64,000 bases of DNA, taken from positions 5,633,831-5,697,830 of the forward strand of contig CM066914.1 in the NCBI GenBank assembly GCA_033964015.1, read 5' to 3'. This DNA comes from Scolanthus callimorphus. Its lineage: Eukaryota > Cnidaria > Anthozoa > Actiniaria > Edwardsiidae. The position numbers and the translations under genes were made by a program. Numbering within the stretch: the stretch's first letter is position 1; each line of letters opens with the position of its first letter. Shown piece by piece: positions 46,853 to 57,600 of the stretch. Below the pieces are notes generated by a model. It saw only the letters and a program-made list of their open reading frames with translations, was not told the DNA's origin and did not search any database.

Positions 46853-47737
46853 ATGAACAACACCAGCGAATCATTATCATGCGTTTTCACTTCTCAATGG
46901 CACAAGCAACAAGATCCAAGGATATCCTACATAACTTCTATTGTGTTAACAATAGTCCACGGCATATCGAGTCCATTCGCAGTTCTATTAAACAGCTTGG
47001 TGATAATCGTTTTGGCTAAAAAGCCCCAACTTCGCCGGTTAAAATCGAACCTGATCCTTGGGTATTTAGCCGTAACGGACTTGTTAACTGGCTTAGTTGT
47101 CCAGCCTTTGTATGCAGCAAACGAGATGATCATTTACCAGGGAGGAACGCATTCTTGTCTACTAGAGACTATAATGAATGTCTCCGCACGAGCTCTACTA
47201 GTGGCGTCGCTTTACCACATAACACTAATGAACACCGATCGCTACGTCGCAATCAAATACACTTTTCGTTATGAAGTGATCATAACTCAGAGACGTCTGA
47301 ACATCGCCGTGAGTTTAATATGGTTAGTTGTCGTTTCAGTGGCTATTTGCGAGGGCTTAGGGTTCTACGTATTCCCAATACAAGGAGGCACTGGAGCCAT
47401 TTGCATTATCCTTTCTATCTACTTCTGCTACGTCGTAAGCCTTGCGAGTTTGAGGCACCAAAGAGACATCGCTAATCGACACAAGAGAGCAGGCCTGCCA
47501 TTAAGTTCACTGCAGCAAAGCAACGTCAGTTTTCTTTTCGTAATTATCTCCCTATTGCTAATTATCTCATACGTTCATATTATCTTGATAATCGCGTTTA
47601 AACAGGAAATGACACTCCTCATGCCAATGGCGCAGACATTCCTACTTCTTAATTCCTTGTTTAACCCGATTTTGTATTGTGCCAGGAAATCGACCTTCAA
47701 AAATGCCATTTTTGAAATTCTGCGTCTTTGCAAGTGA
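46853..47737 (+). CDS. GPCR3: intronless class A receptor, 294 aa
   Basis: It is very close to GPCR2 throughout at DNA level. It differs by in-frame N-terminal deletions (SQWHKQQ in place of SQVKWHKQQ) and FPIQ for FPLQ in loop 2. NTDRYVAIKY, NPILY and the LCK tail are kept. The start is the ATG aligned with the paralogues. Confidence 0.93.
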   Translation: MNNTSESLSCVFTSQWHKQQDPRISYITSIVLTIVHGISSPFAVLLNSLVIIVLAKKPQLRRLKSNLILGYLAVTDLLTGLVVQPLYAANEMIIYQGGTHSCLLETIMNVSARALLVASLYHITLMNTDRYVAIKYTFRYEVIITQRRLNIAVSLIWLVVVSVAICEGLGFYVFPIQGGTGAICIILSIYFCYVVSLASLRHQRDIANRHKRAGLPLSSLQQSNVSFLFVIISLLLIISYVHIILIIAFKQEMTLLMPMAQTFLLLNSLFNPILYCARKSTFKNAIFEILRLCK

Positions 47738-48070
47738 ATTTCCAATTCTCCATTGTCAAAACACGGACATCGTCAGAGGATATTTGTTACACCCAAGACA
47801 ATTTTAAAGCAACATGCATAAATCAGGATAAAGTTGATGGATTGTTTAACTGGATATATTTACAGAACATTAGAGGAAATTATCTAATTTTAAAATTACA
47901 CTTTCTTCTCGTATTTTCTTGAATTTGGACCAAACTAAACTAGAACCGCCGAATGGCACTTTGTTTACTACTTTGAGACATAATTTGACATAAACTGCTT
48001 CGTTTTAGGAGACTTAGATAATGAAGCATGGTTCATAATACATGGTTTCACGACCAACGTCAATTGGAAC

Positions 48071-48816
48071 AGGTGTGTCTTCAAGTGAGTTGCATCACAT
48101 TTCATTCTCTTCGGCATATCTGGTAAACTTGGCGACGTAGTAAAATATTGCACCACGCAAAGTAAATGAATATCCATATCAATCAGACCTCACCCGCAAG
48201 GCTGTGGCCATAGAATTCAATAATCTTACCAAGTGAATCAATATAAAGTTAGCGATATTACGGTCGAGGTATTTTCGACATCAATTTTTAACCATAACAA
48301 ATAAATCATTCGACTAAGTTTGATTCTTTGGCCAAAGCAAGGATATTTACAGCTATTTTAAAACGGTTACCTTGAGTCCTCAAGGCAGCGCCTCAAGACC
48401 GAGAGGCACTATGGGAAGTAGAACGTCACGGGGGCAATACAGGTACCAAAGAGAAGGTAATGATATTGATAAATTTGTCTTGTGGCATCGCATTTTGAAA
48501 CCTCAACCATGCTTTGCAGTATGATGGATGTGCTAAGAAAAGTTTTTTATTAGTTTAATATAACCACGGTAAATCAAAAAACTTCCCAATCTTGTGGCAT
48601 GGGAAATTCAGCTTTTCCCAAGGCTTTTTGCAGAATTTTCAAGCGCACCCTAAAATTATACGACTTTATTTTCATTTTACTGAATTTTCAGCTCACTTGA
48701 ATTTGATAAAGAAGATAAAACTTTAATCTTTTGAAGTGTGAGTCAGATGCTTAGTTTCCCATTTCAGTGTTACCACAGTAAATAGATGATGCGAACTAGA
48801 CGAGGCCTAGACAAAA
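48071..48816 (+). repeat. Extra 746-bp tandem copy of cassette upstream part (4a)
   Basis: The block starting GGTGTGTCTTCAAGTGAGTT repeats with the same start at 48817 (4b). It covers the upstream region and the two-exon module but no GPCR gene, so this is a partial cassette duplication upstream of GPCR4. Confidence 0.8.
48372..48710 (+). pseudogene. Cassette module copy 4a, start codon lost
   Basis: The start position reads TTG. The following codons give SPQGSASRPRGTMGSRTSRG, then QYRYQRE before GTAATG. Exon 2 near 48560 has shifts after CGGTAAATC. Confidence 0.5.
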
Positions 48817-49115
48817 GGTGTGTCTTCAAGTGAGTTGCATGACATTTCATTCTCTTCGGCATATCTGGTAAACTTGGCGACGTATTAAAATATTGCACCA
48901 CGCAAAGTAAATGAATATCCACATCAATTAGACCTCACCCGCAAGGCTGTGGCTATAGAATTCAATAATCTTACCAAGTGAATCAATATAAAGTTAGCGA
49001 TATTACGGTCGAGGTATTTTCGACATCAATTTTTAACCATAACAAATAAATCATTCGACTAAGTTTGATTCTTTGACCAAAGCAAGGATATTTACAGCTA
49101 TTTTAAAACGGTTAC

Positions 49116-50225
49116 CATGAGTCCTCAAGGCAGCGCCTCAAGACCGAGAGGCACTATGGGAAGTAGAACGTCACGGGGGCATTACATATACCAAAGAGAA
49201 TGTAATGATATTGATAAATTTGTCTTGTGGCATCGCATTTTGAAACCTCAACCATGCTTTGCAGTATGATGGATGTGTTAAGAAAAGTTTTTTATTAGTT
49301 TAATACTAGCGGTTTCAATTGAAAGTAAAATGCTGCGAGCGCGATTTTACAATCTACATGCCTTCGTATACACTTATTCACATTCATGACTGTAAGCGGC
49401 TGCTTCTTGTTGGGGTAGAGATGCTATATTCTCGTTGATTGACTGTTGCCTATTGTTTTACTGCATTTTGGGCCTTTCAAGTAGAAGAAACCATTGCCAC
49501 AAAGGTGAGACACTTTTGCTTTGGCAAACGGCTTAACCGAGGAATTTGGGAATTACAATAAACATTTGTATAACGACTGTAGAGCTGTTAGCAAAAATTG
49601 CATTTCACTGCAGGTCTTCAGCTTTTTCGAACACCAGACAATCGGATAATCTGATGCACTTTGGCACGCGACTGCAACTGCATATAAACAAACACTGAAT
49701 AAAACCCAACTTAATCGTGAAAATAGCGCTTCTCTTGCAAAGCACAACACAGATAGCTAAAATAAACGTATAGCTCATCGTTGTGAGCATTTATTTGGTC
49801 TCAGATGTACCTTAAAAGGCAGTGAAATGCAGTAAAACCCGGCATTACAAAAGCGGATGTTTCGCCGGACGATATCAGAAGATCTCATGGGTGAGTGCTA
49901 TTTCCTGTCTACATTCCCCATCGCAAAATGTGTCGTCGTGATTGTGAGGCTCAACAGCCGTACGTCCAGCCCGTTGAAGCGACCTCGAATAAAATCGTGT
50001 TATGCAAAATCGCGCCCGGCTGCAAATCTCGTCCTTTCGTAGCGAATCATTCTTCGTAGCGAATATGTTGCTGCTCCTAACGTCGCAGCAATAACCACGG
50101 TAAATCAAAAAACTTCCCAATCTTGTGACAGGGGAAATTCAGCCTTTCCCAAGGCTTTTCGCAGAATTTCGAAGCGCAGCATAAAATTATACGACATTAT
50201 TTTCATTTTACTGAATTTTCAGCTC
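49116..50225 (+). pseudogene. Cassette module copy 4b, split by a ~785-bp insertion
   Basis: Exon 1 keeps its ATG and codes MSPQGSASRPRGTMGSRTSR before GTAATG. Exon 2 (from about 50092) is damaged. Between them, compared with copy 4a, an insertion occupies about 49308-50091. I recognise no gene in the insertion. Confidence 0.5.
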
Positions 50226-50790
50226 ACTTGAATTTGATAAAGAAGATAAAACTTTAATTTTTTAAAGTGGGAGTCAGATGCTTAGTTTCCTAATTCAGTG
50301 GTACCATACTATATAGATGATGCGAACTAGACGAGTCCTACACAAAAACTGATCTAAACTATTATTGTTCGTGACACATAGCCAACTCAGTTATCGAAAT
50401 TGAGGCATTGAACCTATAATCCAATACCAATCATAATATCTAAGTTGTCACAAACCAGAGTCCAGTATTAATTTCAACACATCTGTTTTAGTGAAACTGC
50501 AAAGTTTGGTTATTATAGCCATTCTCAGGAACACGCGCAGTTGAGGTGACTTACTGGAAAAAGTCAAAACGCGCCCATCTATGTCTAGAGCGCAAAGTTG
50601 CGACGGCAAACTCAAAGCAATAACTTTTGTGTTTTCTCCTCTATTTTTATCATTCTTTTTTTTTTCAAGTCTTACTTTTATGATGTATAAACAAACCTAT
50701 ATACCATTTTAAAGCTTAAAAAACGTCGAATACTTCTACGCTATTTTTAAATTAAGCAATAAAAATACTTTCCGCGTGCTCTCTGCTTTC

Positions 50791-51068
50791 TTACAAACAC
50801 GAGGGGGATGTTGGGAGAACTGATCAAAACTTAGAAGACACGAGCCGAAGGCGATGTCTTTCAAGTTTTATCAGTTCGACCAACATTCCCCGAGTGTTTG
50901 TAAGAAACCAGAGAGCACGCAGAAAGTATTTTTATTGCTTTTAGAAAATTACATACACACGCGCGACAGCGTTGCGTGACAATCGTGTTTCTCAGGTCTC
51001 TTACAAACACGCTTTTTAACCAATCAGAATGCGCACATTCACAATACAACATAGGTGTTATTTTCTAA
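50791..51068 (-). mobile_element. MITE with inner palindrome (copy 2, inverted)
   Basis: This is the reverse-complement counterpart of 46102-46380, starting TTACAAACACGAGGGGGATG and ending AACATAGGTGTTATTTTCTA. It lies at a similar place in the next cassette but in the other orientation, so it is not a simple co-duplicated copy. Confidence 0.8.
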
Positions 51069-51349
51069 TACCTTTTACAACAAGCGAGAAATCAATTTAC
51101 GTGAAAACTAATGACACATTTAGGGGTGTCTTGAATTGCTATGGTTACTTTTCTCGACACATGCTGAGAGATGCATTTGCACAACAATTGCATGAGCGTT
51201 ATTATATCTGAGGGTCAAGTTGGGAGACAAAACCACAAGGAAATCAACTGCAATTAACTCACTAGTGCACTATCATCGAAAAAACATTTCGAGCCACTTT
51301 AATAGTGGAACTGAAACGCTTGCGCAAAGAACACTTATAATGATCCAAT

Positions 51350-51674
51350 GTACATTATATATAATACACCTACATAGGAAAGAAGCACACCTAACACTTG
51401 GGTTTTAGTGCTTGCTCAGTCAAAAAGTTAGGGAGGCAAAAAAAAAAAACACCGCGCTGGAGACGAACAGTGAATTTTCACCTTGCGTTTTCATTTCACA
51501 AGCGAAATGGCAAAAGCAACAAGACTCAAGGATAAACACTTGAAAAATCAACCAATCTACATTTAATATATTACACTTAAATAGGAAGGAAGCGCAGCGC
51601 AACTAACGCCTTTGGTTTAGTGCAATGTATCTATCCATTTAGTGCTTCCTCAGTCAAAAAGGTAAGGAGTGAAA
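51350..51674 (+). promoter_or_regulatory. GPCR4 leader, with decayed duplicate of gene start
   Basis: A broken start copy lies at about 51438-51545 (TTTTCATTTCACAAGCGAAA, AAGACTCAAGGATA). The working leader ends TTAGTGCTTCCTCAGTCAAA ahead of the ATG, with a further partial TTTAGTGCAATG insertion not seen in the other copies. Confidence 0.6.
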
Positions 51675-52562
51675 ATGAACAGCAGCACGAAAAGCGAATC
51701 ATTATCATGCGTTTTCACTTCTCAAGCGGAATGGCACAAGCAACAAGATCCAAGGATATCCTATATAACTTCTATTGTGTTAGCAATAGTCAACGGCATA
51801 TCGAGTCCATTCGTAGTTCTATTAAACAGCTTGGTGATAATAGTTTTGGCTAAGAAGCCCCGACTTCGCCGGTTAAAATCGAACCTGATCCTTGGGTATT
51901 TAGCCGTAACGGACTTGTTAACTGGCTTAGTTGTCCAGCCTTTGTATGCAGCAAACGAGATGATCATTTTCCAGGGAGGAACGCATTCTTGTCTTCTAGA
52001 GACTATAATGAATGTCTCGGCACGAGCTCTAATAGTGGCGTCGCTTTACCACATCACACTACTGAACACCGACCGCTACGTTGCAATCAAGTACACTTTT
52101 CGTTATGAAGTGATCATAACTCAGAGACGTCTGAACATCGCCGTGAGTTTAATATGGCTAGTTGTCGTTTCAGAGGCTATTTGCGAGGGCTTAGGGCTCT
52201 ACGTGTTCCCAATACAAGGAGGCACTATAGGCATTTGCATTATCCTTTCTATCTACTTCTGCTACGTGGTAAGCCTTGCGAGTTTGAGGCACCAAAGAGA
52301 CATCGCTAATCGACATAAGAGAGCAGGCCTGCCATTAAGTTCACTGCAGCAAAGCAACGTCAGCTTTCTTTTCGTAATTGTCACCCTCCTGCTTATTATC
52401 TCATACGGTCATGTGATCTTGATAATCGTGTTTAAACAACAGATGACACTCCTCATGCCAATGGCGCAGACATTCCTACTTCTTAATTCCTTGTTTAACC
52501 CGATTTTGTATTGTGCCAGGAAACCGACGTTCAAAAATGCTATTTTTGAAATTCTGCGTTGA
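51675..52562 (+). CDS. GPCR4: intronless class A receptor, 295 aa
   Basis: It has the same layout: LNSLVI, LAVTD, NTDRYVAIKY, NPILYCARKPTF. Distinct residues include PFVVLL in helix 1, LLNTDRY, SEAICEGLGLYVFPIQGGTI around helix 4 and loop 2, and KQQMTLLMPMAQ. Loop 2 and helix 6 mix GPCR1-like (IGI, TLLLIISY, KQQ) and GPCR3-like (FPIQGGT, MAQ) blocks, as expected from gene conversion. ATG 51675 is aligned with the paralogues. Confidence 0.93.
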   Translation: MNSSTKSESLSCVFTSQAEWHKQQDPRISYITSIVLAIVNGISSPFVVLLNSLVIIVLAKKPRLRRLKSNLILGYLAVTDLLTGLVVQPLYAANEMIIFQGGTHSCLLETIMNVSARALIVASLYHITLLNTDRYVAIKYTFRYEVIITQRRLNIAVSLIWLVVVSEAICEGLGLYVFPIQGGTIGICIILSIYFCYVVSLASLRHQRDIANRHKRAGLPLSSLQQSNVSFLFVIVTLLLIISYGHVILIIVFKQQMTLLMPMAQTFLLLNSLFNPILYCARKPTFKNAIFEILR

Positions 52563-53435
52563 ACTCTTTGGAAACAAGTAATTATCCACTGTCAAAACAG
52601 GGATATCAACAGAGAATATTTGTCATACTCTTCACCATGCATAAATCAGGAAAACGTTTATTATATTTTTTTTCAAATGGATATATTTACAGAAAATTAT
52701 AGGAATTACTTTAATAATTTAAAATTAAGTTCATGCTTAAAACAAGAAAGAGTAGCAGCGCCTATAGCGATCATGAGGGAGAAAAAACAACAACAGGAAA
52801 ATCTAGAGTTATGGACTTGATTACTTTTAAAAGTAAAAGTATGTTGATATGTTGACTTGGACAGTAGGGTAATTCAATATTGATACAAAGGGCAATTCGA
52901 AATCCAATAGACCAGTTGGCGGCTAATTCCGCCATTTGATAGGAGCGATTTCGCCATCAGTAGGAAGAGCACCGCGAATTTAGTAAGTATGCCAGTTTAT
53001 AGAACCATAGGATGAAAACTAGTGAAAATATGATCCCGAAAAGTTCAAAACGTTTGCACCTCAACATACAAACCTCTGTAAAATCTTCGCTATGGTTTCC
53101 ATGCTATGGTGTTACAAATTGGCATATCTACTACATTTGGGGAGCTCTTTCCAGAGTGATTGTGACAGCTTTTTGTGAATTCACTCCTATCAAATGGCGG
53201 AATTAACCGTCAACTGGTCTATATGCTGTCCAATTAAGAAAAAATTGGGTCCTCTTATTTATTAATTATATAGTGAGTGATAAAAAGCCGAAAGTGTCCA
53301 ATTTCAGCGCGCGCGATCCAATTTAAAAATAATTGGACAGTTGACAACAATGGATTTCGTACTGGCTATATAATTACAAACCAAAATACTCCAGATTTGT
53401 GCTTATTTGGCAGCTGAAGATTACTTGACAAACCT
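52563..53435. other. GPCR4 3' flank
   Basis: It matches the GPCR1 3' flank to about 52885. An inverted pair follows at 52905-53222: GACCAGTTGGCGG, then TTCCGCCATTTGATAGGAG, versus ACTCCTATCAAATGGCGGAA and AACTGGTC. This is a probable MITE of about 310 bases. No gene was seen. Confidence 0.55.
52905..53222. mobile_element. MITE with ATAGACCAGTTGGCGG ends
   Basis: The left end ATAGACCAGTTGGCGGCTAA and the right end TTAACCGTCAACTGGTCTAT are imperfect inverses, with CGCCATTTGATAGGAG mirrored further in. It lies between GPCR4 and the satellite. Confidence 0.75.
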
Positions 53436-53523
53436 ACAATCCTCGACAGATTATCTTGAATAATTTGTTGACTTGACCTTTTAGCAAGCATGCAACACGT
53501 TACCTCTTAATTCGTCATCGTTT

Positions 53524-53611
53524 CTCCCCCCTCCCCCCTTCAATGTTGGTAAAAAAAACGCCCAAAATCTTTTGCCTAGCCCATCCAACATTGAGAGGGG
53601 TGGGGGGAGAG
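53524..53611. repeat. Hairpin in satellite unit (recurs every 1,618 bp)
   Basis: CCCCCCTTCAATGTTGG and CCAACATTGAGAGGGG with flanking C and G runs form an imperfect stem of about 25 bp around a loop of about 35 bases. It is repeated at +1618, +3236, +4854 and in the partial unit. Confidence 0.75.
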
Positions 53612-54040
53612 GGCGGGATATCAATTTTAGCCAACTAATCTGTCTAAGATTGTCTGTGAGCTTTTCAGGTTTGATTACCATGCGACTGGAATCACTTGCA
53701 AAAATGGCTGTTATTGCTAGAAACTAACAACGGCGCGACAGTGTGTACTTTTGAAACATCAATGTATCGTAAAAACGTTGCCGTTTTTTATGTAGTAAAT
53801 GAGGTAGTAATCATTAGTAGTAGTTCTTTTTAACATTATTGTTTTACGAGTTTGTTGATGAGCGACGTTAGTTGCTATAGGGCTTTGGTGTTATACTTCT
53901 GATTTTAGTTCAGCACACTTATTCTGAGCAAAGTTAGTATTTTTTGTGCCTGGCTGGGTGGTAGGGGAGTAAAGTAGTCCGAAATTTTGGATTATTGTGC
54001 GTCTCTATGGAAACCAGAAGAGACTCGATACATTGTGTGC

Positions 54041-54172
54041 ATGTTAGAGCTTGATAGAGTGCGCGGTGTGAGAGCTGAGGTTGGCTGTGCGTACTGTTTC
54101 AGAAAGATGGATCAGCAAGTAATACTGCCGTCATGCTCTACGTGCTTTGCGAAACTCGTTCTTCAGCAGTAG
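54041..54172 (+). other. Short frame with CxxC-x11-CxxC in satellite unit
   Basis: From ATG 54041 a frame of 43 codons contains CAYC, eleven residues, then CSTC, a spacing compatible with zinc binding, and ends in TAG. It is repeated unchanged in the four full units (starts 54041, 55659, 57277, 58895). No family was recognised and coding is doubtful; it could be a relic of a longer zinc-finger protein. Confidence 0.25.
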
Positions 54173-54224
54173 AGAACTCAAAGTATCCAAGAAAACACTA
54201 GTAACGCGATTGTTGCGACATGAG

Positions 54225-54680
54225 AGTTATTTATAGACTCAAAGTCTGAGCGATTCACCACACGAAGCACCATTTCATGAGCTCTCTGACAGAAAACTTT
54301 CTCTCTGAAGCAAAATCTTTTTCAGCGAAAAGCATAAACCCGCCGTGTAGTTTTATTAAGCGTGATTAGATCAAGTTAGAAACGTCAGTTACAGTATTTT
54401 CAAACGAGAAATGATTTTCACGCCAGACAAAAGAAGAATGTAATAATTTTTTTAGTAGGGACGATTCACCATTCAAAATGGCTCTCAGAATCGCTAGCGT
54501 AAAAAGCCTGCTCTAAAAATATATGCAAGTGAAACTTTTTATTGGTAGTTTTCAGTTGGGAATTTCAAATTCTAGCAAAGAGAGGTTTGTTTTGGAAAAA
54601 AGAGCTCACACAATGGTGCTTCGGTGTGGTGAATCGTGAGACTGTGACTGGTCATTGCGTGACTCTTGAAACTGACTAAA
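54225..54680. mobile_element. Foldback MITE-like element inside satellite unit
   Basis: GATTCACCACACGAAGCACC (54251 on) and GGTGCTTCGGTGTGGTGAATC (54619 region) are near-perfect inverses, with AGAGCTCA/TGAGCTCT and AGTCTGAGCG/CGTGAGACT extending the match. A shorter repeat (GATTCACCATTCAAAATGGC) lies between. It is carried in every full unit. Confidence 0.7.
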
Positions 54681-57600
54681 GCTTTATTCTCTCTGTTTTA
54701 CATTTTGTTACATTGGAAAGTATACTACATTTTTCAATTTTAAGCACCGTACAAGCAAATGTTGCCGTTGTTAGTAACTGAAAACGAAAATATTTGTTTC
54801 TCAACTTGTTTCCAAACTTAGTCAGGTGTAAACCATCGCGTCACTGAATTACCGCTACCGAAACTCACTCCAAGTTATTTGTTCTAAACTACAACGAAAC
54901 CAAACTTTGTTTTATACTCTAAGTCCTTGCACAAAAAACTATCCAGCATTTTCCAATGTGAAAAAAACTATAGTTTTTCAAACTTCACACTTACTACGCA
55001 AAAGCACTCCCTTTCGTGTATAATCTGGGTAACTTCTGTAGGTCACTGTAAAGACAATCCTCGACAGATTATCTTGAATAATTTGTTGACTTGACCTTTT
55101 AGCAAGCATGCAACACGTTACCTCTTAATTCGTCATCGTTTCTCCCCCCTCCCCCCTTCAATGTTGGTAAAAAAAACGCCCAAAATCTTTTGCCTAGCCC
55201 ATCCAACATTGAGAGGGGTGGGGGGAGAGGGCGGGATATCAATTTTAGCCAACTAATCTGTCTAAGATTGTCTGTGAGCTTTTCAGGTTTGATTACCATG
55301 CGACTGGAATCACTTGCAAAAATGGCTGTTATTGCTAGAAACTAACAACGGCGCGACAGTGTGTACTTTTGAAACATCAATGTATCGTAAAAACGTTGCC
55401 GTTTTTTATGTAGTAAATGAGGTAGTAATCATTAGTAGTAGTTCTTTTTAACATTATTGTTTTACGAGTTTGTTGATGAGCGACGTTAGTTGCTATAGGG
55501 CTTTGGTGTTATACTTCTGATTTTAGTTCAGCACACTTATTCTGAGCAAAGTTAGTATTTTTTGTGCCTGGCTGGGTGGTAGGGGAGTAAAGTAGTCCGA
55601 AATTTTGGATTATTGTGCGTCTCTATGGAAACCAGAAGAGACTCGATACATTGTGTGCATGTTAGAGCTTGATAGAGTGCGCGGTGTGAGAGCTGAGGTT
55701 GGCTGTGCGTACTGTTTCAGAAAGATGGATCAGCAAGTAATACTGCCGTCATGCTCTACGTGCTTTGCGAAACTCGTTCTTCAGCAGTAGAGAACTCAAA
55801 GTATCCAAGAAAACACTAGTAACGCGATTGTTGCGACATGAGAGTTATTTATAGACTCAAAGTCTGAGCGATTCACCACACGAAGCACCATTTCATGAGC
55901 TCTCTGACAGAAAACTTTCTCTCTGAAGCAAAATCTTTTTCAGCGAAAAGCATAAACCCGCCGTGTAGTTTTATTAAGCGTGATTAGATCAAGTTAGAAA
56001 CGTCAGTTACAGTATTTTCAAACGAGAAATGATTTTCACGCCAGACAAAAGAAGAATGTAATAATTTTTTTAGTAGGGACGATTCACCATTCAAAATGGC
56101 TCTCAGAATCGCTAGCGTAAAAAGCCTGCTCTAAAAATATATGCAAGTGAAACTTTTTATTGGTAGTTTTCAGTTGGGAATTTCAAATTCTAGCAAAGAG
56201 AGGTTTGTTTTGGAAAAAAGAGCTCACACAATGGTGCTTCGGTGTGGTGAATCGTGAGACTGTGACTGGTCATTGCGTGACTCTTGAAACTGACTAAAGC
56301 TTTATTCTCTCTGTTTTACATTTTGTTACATTGGAAAGTATACTACATTTTTCAATTTTAAGCACCGTACAAGCAAATGTTGCCGTTGTTAGTAACTGAA
56401 AACGAAAATATTTGTTTCTCAACTTGTTTCCAAACTTAGTCAGGTGTAAACCATCGCGTCACTGAATTACCGCTACCGAAACTCACTCCAAGTTATTTGT
56501 TCTAAACTACAACGAAACCAAACTTTGTTTTATACTCTAAGTCCTTGCACAAAAAACTATCCAGCATTTTCCAATGTGAAAAAAACTATAGTTTTTCAAA
56601 CTTCACACTTACTACGCAAAAGCACTCCCTTTCGTGTATAATCTGGGTAACTTCTGTAGGTCACTGTAAAGACAATCCTCGACAGATTATCTTGAATAAT
56701 TTGTTGACTTGACCTTTTAGCAAGCATGCAACACGTTACCTCTTAATTCGTCATCGTTTCTCCCCCCTCCCCCCTTCAATGTTGGTAAAAAAAACGCCCA
56801 AAATCTTTTGCCTAGCCCATCCAACATTGAGAGGGGTGGGGGGAGAGGGCGGGATATCAATTTTAGCCAACTAATCTGTCTAAGATTGTCTGTGAGCTTT
56901 TCAGGTTTGATTACCATGCGACTGGAATCACTTGCAAAAATGGCTGTTATTGCTAGAAACTAACAACGGCGCGACAGTGTGTACTTTTGAAACATCAATG
57001 TATCGTAAAAACGTTGCCGTTTTTTATGTAGTAAATGAGGTAGTAATCATTAGTAGTAGTTCTTTTTAACATTATTGTTTTACGAGTTTGTTGATGAGCG
57101 ACGTTAGTTGCTATAGGGCTTTGGTGTTATACTTCTGATTTTAGTTCAGCACACTTATTCTGAGCAAAGTTAGTATTTTTTGTGCCTGGCTGGGTGGTAG
57201 GGGAGTAAAGTAGTCCGAAATTTTGGATTATTGTGCGTCTCTATGGAAACCAGAAGAGACTCGATACATTGTGTGCATGTTAGAGCTTGATAGAGTGCGC
57301 GGTGTGAGAGCTGAGGTTGGCTGTGCGTACTGTTTCAGAAAGATGGATCAGCAAGTAATACTGCCGTCATGCTCTACGTGCTTTGCGAAACTCGTTCTTC
57401 AGCAGTAGAGAACTCAAAGTATCCAAGAAAACACTAGTAACGCGATTGTTGCGACATGAGAGTTATTTATAGACTCAAAGTCTGAGCGATTCACCACACG
57501 AAGCACCATTTCATGAGCTCTCTGACAGAAAACTTTCTCTCTGAAGCAAAATCTTTTTCAGCGAAAAGCATAAACCCGCCGTGTAGTTTTATTAAGCGTG

